The notes beneath the pieces were generated by a model. It was not told the origin of the DNA and made no database searches. It worked only from the letters and a program-made list of their open reading frames with translations. DNA of 64,000 bases from Pseudomonadota bacterium (GTDB lineage Bacteria; Pseudomonadota; Gammaproteobacteria; Xanthomonadales; Rhodanobacteraceae), in contig JAEWGO010000001.1 in the NCBI GenBank assembly GCA_023388255.1, positions 1-64,000 of the forward strand, written 5' to 3'. The translations under genes were made by a program, and so were the position numbers. Each line of letters starts with the position of its first letter. The stretch's first letter is position 1. Below are positions 25,301-34,107 of this stretch, one piece after another.

Positions 25301-27244
25301 CTATTCTTCAATCAGATTGTTCTTCCAGAACAGCATCGTCGCTGCGCGGAAATGGTCCACGTTCGGCTTCTTGCGGAAGCCGTGGCCCTCGTCCTTGAAC
25401 TCGAGGAACCAGACCGTTCCGCCATTGGCGCGCACCGAGCGCACGATCTGTTCGGCTTCGCTGGCCGGCACGCGCGGATCGTTCGATCCCTGCGCGACGA
25501 ACAGCGGTCGGGTGATCGCCTTCGCGTTCGTCGTCGGCGAGATTCTCTCGAGGAACGCCTTCATCTTCGCGTCGCGTTCGTCGCCGTACTCCGCGCGACG
25601 CAGGTCGCGGCGATAGCTTTCCGTGTTATCGAGAAAGGTCACGAAGTTCGAGATGCCGACGACGTCGACGCCGGCGCGCAGGCGGTCGTCGTAGTGCGTC
25701 ATCGCAGCCAGCACCATGTAGCCGCCGTACGAGCCACCCTGCACGGCGACCCGCTGCGCATCGAGCTCCGGCCGCGTACCGATCCAGTCGAGAAGGGCGC
25801 CGATGTCCTTGACCGAGTCCTCGCGACGGTAGCCGTCGTCGAGTTTGACGTAGCTCTTGCCGTAGCCGTCCGAGCCGCGCACATTCGGCACCAGCACCGC
25901 GATGCCGAGCTGATCGACGAGGAACTGGATGTCGGTGTTGAATACAGGCCGTGCCTGCGATTCCGGTCCGCCGTGGATCTGGATCACGACGGGCGCGCGC
26001 GTGCCATCCTTCGCTTTCGGGCGGTAGTAGAACGCAGGAATCAGGCGCGGCTTGCCGTCGACCCTGTCGAAGGTCGGGAAGTGGACCAGCTCCGGCGCGA
26101 CGAAGCGCGATGCATCGAGGCCGCCGACTTCGCTTTCGGTCCAGCGCGTCACCGCGTTTGCGGCGAGATCGATCGTGTAGAGATCGCTTGGCGAAAGTGC
26201 CGAGTTCAGCGCGAACGCGATGCGCTGGTCGTCGGGACTGAACTCGAGGCCGCCGATGACGCCCTTCGGCAACGTCGGCAAGGGCAATTCCTTCAATGTC
26301 TGCGTGTCGAGCAGGTGCAGCACACTGAAGCCTTCCTCGTTGCTGACGAAGGCGACGCGGCGGCCGTCGTGCGACAGCGCGTAGTCCTCGACATCCCACG
26401 GAATGCCGCCGCCGAGCGAGGTGACCTTGTTCGAGGCGATGTCGTGAAAGCGCAGCGTCTTGAATTCGCTGCCTTCGTCGGACGTGTACCAGGCACGGCT
26501 GCCATCCGGCGAAAAGCGGAACGCACCGAAGGCGGCCTTGCCGCCATCGACGGGAAAGCGCATGAGCTTGCCGCTGGCGAGATCGACGACGCCCGGTTGC
26601 ACGTCGTTGATCGACACGTAGCGCTGCACCAGCAGTTCCTTGCCGTCCGGAGAGAAGTCCGTCGCCGACCATGCACCGCCCCCGGTCACGACTGCCTTCC
26701 TCGCGCCGCTGTCGAGGTCGAGTATCCAGACGTCGGTGTCCTTGCCGTTGCGTTCGGTGCTGCTGTAGGCCAGCTGCCGGCCGTCGCGCGACCACAATGG
26801 ATTCCCGTTGCGGGATTTGCCGTCGGTCAGAAGTCTCGTCTCGCGCGTGCCGAGATCGAACCAGTACAGCTGCCAGAACTCCGAGCCGCCGACGTCCTTG
26901 CCGAACACGAACCCGTTGCGCTTCGGATTCGACGCGATGGCGGCGATCGGCTCGTCATGGAACGTCAACTGTTCGCGCGCGCCACGGGGCGCCTTCACGC
27001 GATGCACTTGCGTGGTGCCGGCGAAGCGCGTCGACACCAGCACGCCGGAGCCATCGGCGATCCAGCCGCCAAGGCCGGCGCCGCGCGTATTGGCGTAGCG
27101 CTGCAATTGTTCGTTCAAGGCGGCTGGAATCGCGGGGATGTCTTCGCTGATGCGGTTGCCGGTTTCGATGCGCTGCGGCTCGGTGGCGAAGGCGGCACCG
27201 CCAACCAGTGCCAGCGAGAGGAGCGGGATACGAAAGAGGCGCAT
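25301..27244 (-). CDS. Secreted S9-family (prolyl oligopeptidase-like) peptidase
   Basis: A 647-residue serine peptidase with a signal peptide (residues 1-20, GGAAFA-TE), an N-terminal beta-propeller (about 60-400; rungs such as RDGRQLAYSSTERNGKDTD, FSPDGKELLVQRY, LSHDGRRVAFVSN), and a C-terminal alpha/beta-hydrolase domain. Catalytic residues are the Ser in VQGGSYGGYM, the Asp in GSNDPRVP and the His in EGHGFRKKPN. It likely degrades peptides in the periplasm or outside. ATG 27244 follows GGAG. Divergent from the glutathione peroxidase gene, with 128 bases between. Confidence 0.92.
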   Translation of the reverse strand: MRLFRIPLLSLALVGGAAFATEPQRIETGNRISEDIPAIPAALNEQLQRYANTRGAGLGGWIADGSGVLVSTRFAGTTQVHRVKAPRGAREQLTFHDEPIAAIASNPKRNGFVFGKDVGGSEFWQLYWFDLGTRETRLLTDGKSRNGNPLWSRDGRQLAYSSTERNGKDTDVWILDLDSGARKAVVTGGGAWSATDFSPDGKELLVQRYVSINDVQPGVVDLASGKLMRFPVDGGKAAFGAFRFSPDGSRAWYTSDEGSEFKTLRFHDIASNKVTSLGGGIPWDVEDYALSHDGRRVAFVSNEEGFSVLHLLDTQTLKELPLPTLPKGVIGGLEFSPDDQRIAFALNSALSPSDLYTIDLAANAVTRWTESEVGGLDASRFVAPELVHFPTFDRVDGKPRLIPAFYYRPKAKDGTRAPVVIQIHGGPESQARPVFNTDIQFLVDQLGIAVLVPNVRGSDGYGKSYVKLDDGYRREDSVKDIGALLDWIGTRPELDAQRVAVQGGSYGGYMVLAAMTHYDDRLRAGVDVVGISNFVTFLDNTESYRRDLRRAEYGDERDAKMKAFLERISPTTNAKAITRPLFVAQGSNDPRVPASEAEQIVRSVRANGGTVWFLEFKDEGHGFRKKPNVDHFRAATMLFWKNNLIEE

Positions 27245-27372
27245 GATCGGTCTCCGGTCGGATGCGACCTCCAAGCGTAGCGTCCGCTCGATTGCTCGCA
27301 AGAGCGGAAGGTCACGGTCGCCCGCATACGCCGTATCCGAGCAGTACACTGGCGCAAACTGCGGAGACCGAC

Positions 27373-27852
27373 ATGAGCGCGATCCACGATTTCAGCGTGA
27401 CGACCATCGACGGCGACGAACAGACGCTCGATGCCTACAAGGGCAAGACGATGTTGATCGTCAACGTCGCCTCGAAATGCGGCTTCACGCCGCAATACAC
27501 CGGGCTGGAAGCGCTGTACGAAAAATTCCAGGGTCAGGGACTCGTCGTGCTCGGCTTCCCATGCGACCAGTTCGGCCACCAGGAGCCGGGCGACGAAGCC
27601 GAGATCAAGAGTTTCTGCTCGCTGACCTATGACGTGAAATTCCCGATGTTCGCCAAGATCGAAGTCAACGGGGCGAACACGCATCCGCTCTACAAATACC
27701 TCAAGCACGAGGCCAAGGGTCTGCTAGGCAGCGAGGCGATCAAATGGAACTTCACCAAGTTCCTGGTCGATCCGAGCGGCAAGGTGGTCAAGCGCTACGC
27801 GCCGACCGACACGCCCGAGTCGATCGGCAAGGAGCTTGCCAAGCGGCTTTGA
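27373..27852 (+). CDS. Glutathione peroxidase family protein (thiol peroxidase)
   Basis: Reduces hydrogen peroxide and organic peroxides in the cytoplasm; bacterial members usually prefer thioredoxin. The 159-residue product has the peroxidatic Cys36 (VASKCGFTPQY), Gln70 (FGHQEPG), Trp125-Asn126 (IKWNFTKFLVD), and a second Cys64 in GFPCDQFG that may resolve the active-site disulfide. It lacks a signal peptide. GGAG precedes ATG 27373 by 6 bases. Convergent with the phosphatase-like gene, 14 bases away. Confidence 0.93.
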   Translation: MSAIHDFSVTTIDGDEQTLDAYKGKTMLIVNVASKCGFTPQYTGLEALYEKFQGQGLVVLGFPCDQFGHQEPGDEAEIKSFCSLTYDVKFPMFAKIEVNGANTHPLYKYLKHEAKGLLGSEAIKWNFTKFLVDPSGKVVKRYAPTDTPESIGKELAKRL

Positions 27853-27866
27853 GCCGCGGCGTTGCA

Positions 27867-28373
27867 TCAACGCGAGGCTTCTGCCGGCGGCAGGCCCAGT
27901 TTCGTGCGCACGACGGGCTCCAGCGATTTCAAACCGGCGCGCTGGCCGAACGCGAGCGCGGATTCCGGCTCCATGCCTTCCTGGCTGGCCGCCATCAAGG
28001 CGAGCAGCGCGCCGACGCGATTGCCCGAGGCGCAATGCAGCAGCACCGGACCTTTGCTCGCATCGAGAGCCCGTTTGAGTGCGGCGGCGTTCGCCGCGGT
28101 CAAGGCGTCGGCATCGACGATCGGCAGGCTGACAAGGTGCAGGTTGAGCCGAGCCGCTGCAGCCGACTCGTCATAGCCGCGCGTCTCGTCGGCGCCGCGC
28201 AGGTCGATCACCGTACGCACGCCTTGTCCGGCAAGTTCTTCGAGTTGCCGTTCGCTCGGCTGGCCGCCGGCATGCAGGCCCGCGCGGGGTTCGCTGAAGG
28301 TCGATTCGCCGGCATGCGCCAACGGCAGCGCGAACAACGCTGCGAACAGCGCAATCAGGAATCCGTGTCGCAT
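27867..28373 (-). CDS. Periplasmic protein tyrosine/dual-specificity phosphatase-like protein
   Basis: A 168-residue protein with a signal peptide (residues 1-21, LPLAHA-GE) and the phosphatase P-loop HCASGNRVG, giving Cys114 and Arg119 (CX5R). An upstream motif VIDLRGADETRGYDE supplies the expected general-acid region. It resembles the beta-lactamase hydrolase-like phosphatase family (TIGR01244/DUF442). A phosphatase of this kind in the periplasm is unusual, and its substrate is unknown. AAGGAG lies 9 bases before ATG 28373. Divergent from the MFS transporter gene. Confidence 0.8.
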   Translation of the reverse strand: MRHGFLIALFAALFALPLAHAGESTFSEPRAGLHAGGQPSERQLEELAGQGVRTVIDLRGADETRGYDESAAAARLNLHLVSLPIVDADALTAANAAALKRALDASKGPVLLHCASGNRVGALLALMAASQEGMEPESALAFGQRAGLKSLEPVVRTKLGLPPAEASR

Positions 28374-28498
28374 GTCGGGGAGCTCCTTCGATAGGCAAGG
28401 GTGGGAGTATCGCGATCGCTTCCGGATCGCGGCAAGCGACTTCGACGATGGCGCGCACCGATGCGCTATCTTCGCGACTTTTCCGGACCCCCGAATCC

Positions 28499-29779
28499 AT
28501 GAACGCCGTCGTCGCCGATCGCACCACTCTCGCGCGCAGCGACCTGCGCACGCTCGCACTGGCCGCGCTCGGCGGCGCGCTCGAGTTCTACGACTTCATC
28601 ATCTTCGTGTTCTTCACCAGCGTGATAGGGCAGTTGTTCTTCCCGCCCGACACGCCGGACTGGTTGCGCCAGTTGCAGGCGTTCGGCTTGTTCGCGGCCG
28701 GCTATCTCGCCCGCCCGCTGGGCGGTATTTTGATGGCGCATTTCGGCGATCGCGACGGACGCAAGCGCATGTTCATGCTGAGCGTGCTGCTGATGGCACT
28801 GCCGACCCTGGCGATCGGCCTGCTGCCGACCTACGCCGACATCGGCTACGCCGCGCCGCTCGCGCTGCTCGGCTTGCGCATCCTGCAAGGTGCGGCAGTG
28901 GGTGGCGAGGTGCCGGGCGCATGGACCTTCGTCGCCGAACACGTGCCGCCGCGCCATGTCGGTTTCGCCTGCGGCGCGCTGACCTCCGGATTGACCTTCG
29001 GCATCCTGCTCGGCTCGCTGATCGCGACTGCGATCAATGCACGTTTCAGCGCGGAGCAGGTGCTCGCGTTCGGTTGGCGCATCCCGTTCCTCGTCGGCGG
29101 CGTATTCGGCTTGTTCGCAGTCTTCCTGCGCCGCCTGCTGGCAGAGACGCCCGTGTTCGAGGAAATGCGCCGGCGCAACGAACTCGTGCGCGGCATGCCG
29201 CTGAAGACCGTTCTGGCCGGGCATGGCCGCGCGGTGCTCGAATCGATGTTGCTGACCTGGCTGCTGACCGCGGCGATCGTCGTCGTGATCCTGATGACGC
29301 CGACCTTGATCCAGAAACTGTTCGCGATCCCGGCGGCGGCCGCGCTCGCTGCCGGCAGCGTGGCGACGTTCGCGTTGACGATCGGCTGCATCGTGTTCGG
29401 CCAGTTGGTCGATCGTTTCGGTGCCTCCCGCGTGCTGCTGGCTGGCAGCGTCGCGTTGCTGCTGGCGACTTACGCGCTGTACCTCGGCATCGCCGATGCA
29501 CCCGGACGATTGGTGCCGCTGTATGCGCTGGCCGGGTTCTGCGTCGGCGTCGTCGGCGTGATCCCGACCTTGCTCGTGCGCGCGTTCCCGCCTGCGGTGC
29601 GCTTCTCCGGCATCTCGTTCGCTTACAACGTCGCCTACGCGATCTTCGGTGGCATGACGCCGCTGTTTGTCACGCTGCTGATGCAGCACCAGAACCTTGC
29701 GCCGGCGCACTACGTCGCTGTCTTGTGCATCGTCGGTGTCGTGCTGGCGTTGCGTGCGCGGCATACCGTTGCGACCTGA
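28499..29779 (+). CDS. MFS transporter, metabolite:H+ symporter (MHS) type
   Basis: An inner membrane transporter of 426 residues with twelve helices. Family marks are GGALEFYDFIIFVFF at the start, PLGGILMAHFGDRDGRKRMF (the loop 2-3 motif), LRILQGAAVGGEVPGAWTFVAEH and LAETPVFEEM, all as in ProP/ShiA/KgtP-like MHS proteins. The substrate cannot be named; organic acids or osmolytes are typical. ATG 28499 is preferred because it gives the usual N-terminus. An in-frame ATG at 28448 is possible, and neither has a good ribosome site. Confidence 0.9.
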   Translation: MNAVVADRTTLARSDLRTLALAALGGALEFYDFIIFVFFTSVIGQLFFPPDTPDWLRQLQAFGLFAAGYLARPLGGILMAHFGDRDGRKRMFMLSVLLMALPTLAIGLLPTYADIGYAAPLALLGLRILQGAAVGGEVPGAWTFVAEHVPPRHVGFACGALTSGLTFGILLGSLIATAINARFSAEQVLAFGWRIPFLVGGVFGLFAVFLRRLLAETPVFEEMRRRNELVRGMPLKTVLAGHGRAVLESMLLTWLLTAAIVVVILMTPTLIQKLFAIPAAAALAAGSVATFALTIGCIVFGQLVDRFGASRVLLAGSVALLLATYALYLGIADAPGRLVPLYALAGFCVGVVGVIPTLLVRAFPPAVRFSGISFAYNVAYAIFGGMTPLFVTLLMQHQNLAPAHYVAVLCIVGVVLALRARHTVAT

Positions 29780-29864
29780 TCGCGGAGCGTGCAGCGCGTC
29801 CGGGAACCGGTCCATACTGGCGCGTGGATGATTCGAAGGCGTGGCCGTCGTCCGGAGCCGGATC

Positions 29865-30257
29865 ATGAATTCATCGATGCTCGTCGCGCTCGCACTCGTC
29901 GCCGGATCGGACATGAACGGCGCCTTGGTCGTGACCTTCCCGGACCAAGGCAATCCGAACTTCTATCACGTGATGAGCTGCCGTGGCTCGATGCGCACGC
30001 ATACTGCCGTACACACCGGTCGCGACGGCACTCCCGTGTCGAAGAAGGGCCGCGTCATCTACCGCTGCGACGGCCCGATGACGACGACGATCGAACGCAT
30101 CCCGTTCGAGCCGCCGCACCTTCGCGACACCGACTGGTCGTGGTCGTTTGAAAGCGCGGACGGCCAACCGCTGCTGTCCGGCGATGGCGCCAAGCTGATG
30201 CGCACGCCAGCGCGCGGAGTGCGGCTGTATGTGCGCGAGGGTTACCGCGATCCGTGA
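29865..30257 (+). CDS. Hypothetical protein (130 aa)
   Basis: I do not recognise this protein. It is 130 residues with a short hydrophobic start (SSMLVALALVAGSD) that is a poor signal peptide, followed by a soluble part with FPDQGNPNFYHVMSCRG, RVIYRCDGPMTTTIER and a C-terminus RLYVREGYRDP. Two Cys could pair if exported. CGGAG lies 7 bases before ATG 29865. It lies between the MFS gene and the CadC-like regulator on the same strand. Confidence 0.6.
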   Translation: MNSSMLVALALVAGSDMNGALVVTFPDQGNPNFYHVMSCRGSMRTHTAVHTGRDGTPVSKKGRVIYRCDGPMTTTIERIPFEPPHLRDTDWSWSFESADGQPLLSGDGAKLMRTPARGVRLYVREGYRDP

Positions 30258-30299
30258 GCACAATGGCGTGGTGCGGAACGTGCCGGGATAATCGGACGC

Positions 30300-32723
30300 A
30301 TGAGTCACGCCTACCGCTTCGGCGAATTCCTGCTCGATCCGGCCAAGCGCACACTCGTGCGCGACGGCTTGCCGGTGCCGCTGCAGCCGAAGGCATTCGA
30401 GCTGATCGTCTACCTGATCGAACAGCGCGAGCGCGCGGTGGGCCGTGACGAGTTGATCGCGGCTGTCTGGGGCAAAGCCGACATCACCGACAACGCACTC
30501 GGGCAAGCCATGCTGCAGGCACGCCGCGCTCTCGACGACAGCGGCGACGGCGGCCAGCGCGTCATCGCCACCGTTCCGCGTTTCGGCTACCGCTGGCTGG
30601 CTCCCGTGACGTCCGGAGCGATCGCCGCCAGCGCGGACGCGGGCGATCTGCCGCCTCCGCCATCATCGACTGCGGCGATGGAATCCGCTTTGGAAGCGGC
30701 CACAGGTGCGACGATGCCGGCGTCGAAAGAGCGGCTGCCGCATTGGTGGCTTGCGGCACTGGCCGCGTGCGCCATCGCCGCGATCGGCTGGTTCGGCATG
30801 CGGTCCGGCCAGCATCCGCAACGCATTGCATCAGCATCATCCGCGCGCTCCAGTCTGGCGGTGTTGCCGGCGGGCGTTGATGCGCCCGCATCGGCTGCGT
30901 GGGTGCGGCTGGGCGTGATGGATCTGGTCGCGCATCGCCTGCGCGCGGCCGGTCAGGCGATCGTGCCGAGCGACAACGTCGTCGGGCTGGCGCGCCGCTT
31001 CAGCGACGCGAACGGCGGCATCGACACGGCGGCATTGCTGCGCGAAGCCGAGGCCGACGCCTTGGTCGAAATCCACGCGCGCCTGCTGGACGGCCATTGG
31101 CGTGTCGACCTCGTCATCCCGGCGCGCGGCCGACATGCCGAAGGCAATGCCGACGACGTGATCGTGGCCGCGCGCATCGCCAGCGACCGTCTTGCCTCAT
31201 CGCTCGGCTTGCGCCCGCCGCTCGATGCGGACGCGACGGACAACCTCGCCGCGCTGCTACAGCAGGTGCGCGCGGCGATCCTCGGCGAACAACTCGACCA
31301 TGCACGCGCGTTGCTGCTGGCCGCGGACGACGAGACGCGGGCGCGACCGGAGGCCCGCTACCATCTGGCGGAAATCGATTTCCGATCGGGTCGACTCGAC
31401 GACGCGGCGCGCGCGTTCGAGGAACTGCTCGCACAGGCGCGCGCCGATGACCTGCCCGACCTGCGTCCACGCATTCTCAACGCGCTGGCCAACATCGCCT
31501 ACCAGCGCAACGACTACGCGGCTGTCGCCGCCTGGTCCGATCGCGCGCTGCAGATGCTCGCCCACCGGGACGATGCCGGCGAAAGCGGACGAGCATTGAT
31601 CGGACGGGCCAGCGCACGCCAGGGCCAGCACCGCTATGACGAGGCGCTGGCGGATTTCGCGCAGGCGAGGATCGCGCTGGAAGCGGCCGGCGATCCGCTC
31701 GCGCTGGCGCGGGTCGACGCCTATCAGGGCCTGCTCGAAGTCAACCGCGAGCGTTTTGCCGAGGCGGTGCCAGTGCTGCTGCGCGCGGCGGCAAAACTGC
31801 AGGCGTTCGATGCGGTGGTCGAGGAACTGCACGCGAGGGTCGGCATTGCCATGGCCGACCTCGCCACGCTGGAGCCGGCAGTAGCGCTCGCCCAGTGCGA
31901 GCGGATCGATGAACTGGCGCGACGCGTCTCCGACCCGCGTCGCAAGCACTACGCGGAGCTGGTCTGTATCGACGCGCAAATCGCCAATGGCCATCTCGGT
32001 GACGCGGCGGCGCGATTGCGGATCCTGCGCGCGCAGGCGCAGCCGCCGGAACAGACGTTGTTGCGGCAGTCGCGCGTGCAGGTGCATCGCGTCGCCGCGA
32101 CATTGGCGCAATCGCAGCGCCAACCGGAAATCGCGGCGAGCGAAGCCGCCGCCGCGCTGGCGTTGCCATCCGACCATGACTCGGCCGATGAACACGCTGC
32201 GTTGCTGCTGCAACTCGCCCGCGCGCAGCGGGCATTGGGCCGTGCCGACGCGTTGAAGGCGAGCGGGCTCGAAGCGTCCTCCTGGGCCGAAGGCCATTCC
32301 AGCCCTGCGGCTCGGATGTATGCCGCACTGACCGCGGCCGAAGAAGCGCTGGCACGCGACGATTCCAAGGCTGCGGACCACGCGCTGTCCACGGCGCTCG
32401 TCGAGGCTGACGCGAGCCGCGTGCCGGCGCATCTGCTCGCTGCGGCGCAGGCGATGGCGCATTTCCTGCTCGATCGTGGCGATCTCGCGCGTGCCAGCAC
32501 GGTGGTCGGTCGGATCGCGGCATGGTCCGGGCGTTCCTATGATGCGGCGCTGCTGCGATTGCGCCTGCATCACGCGCTGCGTCAAGCCGGACCATGGCGC
32601 AATGCCTTGCAGCAAGCCGAAGCACTCGCCGGCGAACGCATTGTCCCAAGCCCATTGCGCCGCCTGCCATGGCCATTGCGGCTCGACGAATCCCTTCCAA
32701 ATGGCGCACAAACGCCACGCTGA
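30300..32723 (+). CDS. CadC-like membrane transcriptional regulator with periplasmic TPR domain
   Basis: A one-component sensor of 807 residues. The N-terminal winged helix of OmpR type spans residues 5-100 (FGEFLLDPAKRTLVRDG, LQPKAFELIVYLIE, GRDELIAAVWG, VIATVPRFGYRWLAPV). A Ser/Pro/Ala-rich linker and one membrane helix (about 149-167) follow. The rest is periplasmic: a domain beginning SLAVLPAGVDAP, like the TolB-like start of related regulators, then many TPR-type helical pairs (ARYHLAEIDFRSGRLDDAARAF, ILNALANIAYQRNDYAAVAAW). It would bind DNA at the membrane and sense something outside. The tagged Kelch gene starts 79 bases downstream on the same strand. Confidence 0.85.
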   Translation: MSHAYRFGEFLLDPAKRTLVRDGLPVPLQPKAFELIVYLIEQRERAVGRDELIAAVWGKADITDNALGQAMLQARRALDDSGDGGQRVIATVPRFGYRWLAPVTSGAIAASADAGDLPPPPSSTAAMESALEAATGATMPASKERLPHWWLAALAACAIAAIGWFGMRSGQHPQRIASASSARSSLAVLPAGVDAPASAAWVRLGVMDLVAHRLRAAGQAIVPSDNVVGLARRFSDANGGIDTAALLREAEADALVEIHARLLDGHWRVDLVIPARGRHAEGNADDVIVAARIASDRLASSLGLRPPLDADATDNLAALLQQVRAAILGEQLDHARALLLAADDETRARPEARYHLAEIDFRSGRLDDAARAFEELLAQARADDLPDLRPRILNALANIAYQRNDYAAVAAWSDRALQMLAHRDDAGESGRALIGRASARQGQHRYDEALADFAQARIALEAAGDPLALARVDAYQGLLEVNRERFAEAVPVLLRAAAKLQAFDAVVEELHARVGIAMADLATLEPAVALAQCERIDELARRVSDPRRKHYAELVCIDAQIANGHLGDAAARLRILRAQAQPPEQTLLRQSRVQVHRVAATLAQSQRQPEIAASEAAAALALPSDHDSADEHAALLLQLARAQRALGRADALKASGLEASSWAEGHSSPAARMYAALTAAEEALARDDSKAADHALSTALVEADASRVPAHLLAAAQAMAHFLLDRGDLARASTVVGRIAAWSGRSYDAALLRLRLHHALRQAGPWRNALQQAEALAGERIVPSPLRRLPWPLRLDESLPNGAQTPR

Positions 32724-32802
32724 TGGCCTGCGCATGCCGCGCGGTCGCGCGTCGGTCATCGTGGACGCCAGCGCATGCCGCGCGTCCATGGGGAATCCGT
32801 TC

Positions 32803-34026
32803 ATGCAACGAACCATCATTCGATCGATCAGGCGCTGGTCCGCCATGCCCGCCATCGTCCTTTCCATCCTGCTTGCGCCAGCGGCGCTCGCGGGCGGCCT
32901 GTTCGTGCCGACGGGCGACATGGGTTCGCCACGCGCGGTGCATGGCGCGGCGTCATTGCCGGACGGGCGCGTGCTGTTCGTCGGCGGTATCGCCGACTTC
33001 GGCGTGCACTTGATCGTGGCCGAGACCTACGACCCCGCGAGCGGCACGTTCTCGCCGACCGGCTCGATGACCGAAACGCGCATGCGTCCGACCACGGTCG
33101 GCCTCGCCGATGGCCGGGTGCTTCTGCTCGGCGGTCGCGGTGGCGACACCGGCGATGCGCTCGCCACGGCCGAGATCTACGATCCGGTCACCGGTCAGTT
33201 CAGCGCGACCGGCAGCATGGCCGGACCGCGGTATGTCGCCAGCGCGGCGCTGCTCGCGGATGGCCGCGTGCTCGTTGCCGGCGGACTGAGTGGCCGCGAC
33301 CTGCTTTCGAGCGCGGAGTTGTACGATCCCACGACCGGCCTGTTCAGCGCGACTGGCGATCTGATCGAAGCACGCGCGCAGCCGAACGCGGTCGCCATGC
33401 TCGCGGATGGCCGTGTGCTGATCGCCGGAGGCGATGGCGATGCGGGACCGCTGGCGAGCGCGGAACTCTACGACCCGGCGACGGGCACGTTCAGTGCCAC
33501 CGGCCCGATGCCGGAAGCGCGCGTGGTGCAGTCGCTGGTGGCCCTGGACGACGGCAAAGTGCTGATGGTCGGCGGCAGCGACGGAGGCTTCAGCGGGGGC
33601 TTCCCGATCTACTACCCGACCGCGGCGCTCTACGATCCGGCGACGGACACGTTCGGTGCCACCGGCGCGCTCGCGTTTCCGCGCGAGATGCAGGCGGCGA
33701 GCCGCTTGCCGGACGGTCGCGTGCTGGTGGCCGGAGGCGCGCATCTGGCCGGCAATCCTGGCAGTGTCACCGTCGCCACCGCCGAGATCTACGATCCGGC
33801 CAACGGCAAATTCAGCGTCGCCGGCGACATGGCAGTGCCACGTTACGAGGCGATCCCGATCACGCTTGCGGACGGCAGCATCCTGCTTGCCGGTGGCTGG
33901 GCGTTTGCCGGCGATACCGTCGGCGACATGCCGACCGCGAGCGCGGAACGATTCGTCCCCGAGGTCGCCGATGCGATCTTCGCGGATGGTTTCGACAGCG
34001 CGGATGCCGGCGGCCGATCGCACTGA
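32803..34026 (+). CDS. Secreted Kelch-repeat protein with C-terminal IFADGFD tag
   Basis: A 407-residue exported protein. After a signal peptide (about residues 12-28, VLSILLAPAALAGG) it consists of seven or so Kelch-like blades of about 50 residues, each with the pattern LADGRVLLLGG...TAEIYDPVTGQFSATGSM. This fits a beta-propeller or Kelch/galactose-oxidase-like fold used for binding. The tail reads EVADAIFADGFDSADAGGRSH, with the tag ten residues from the end. ATG 32803 follows a GGGGA stretch; ATG 32788 is also possible. Placed directly after the CadC-like regulator. Ligand unknown. Confidence 0.82.
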   Translation: MQRTIIRSIRRWSAMPAIVLSILLAPAALAGGLFVPTGDMGSPRAVHGAASLPDGRVLFVGGIADFGVHLIVAETYDPASGTFSPTGSMTETRMRPTTVGLADGRVLLLGGRGGDTGDALATAEIYDPVTGQFSATGSMAGPRYVASAALLADGRVLVAGGLSGRDLLSSAELYDPTTGLFSATGDLIEARAQPNAVAMLADGRVLIAGGDGDAGPLASAELYDPATGTFSATGPMPEARVVQSLVALDDGKVLMVGGSDGGFSGGFPIYYPTAALYDPATDTFGATGALAFPREMQAASRLPDGRVLVAGGAHLAGNPGSVTVATAEIYDPANGKFSVAGDMAVPRYEAIPITLADGSILLAGGWAFAGDTVGDMPTASAERFVPEVADAIFADGFDSADAGGRSH

Positions 34027-34033
34027 CGGCAAC

Positions 34034-34060
34034 GACGCGGCGGCGCAGCGCCGCCGCGTC
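34034..34060 (+). terminator. Strong hairpin after the Kelch gene
   Basis: Perfect 11-bp stem GACGCGGCGGC / GCCGCCGCGTC with loop GCAGC, 8 bases after the stop codon. It has no T tract, so it may be a weak terminator or a stabilising 3' structure. Confidence 0.45.
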
Positions 34061-34107
34061 GGCCTTGGCGCATGGCGCGGACCGCCGAGCCGCCTGATAA
34101 TCGGCGG

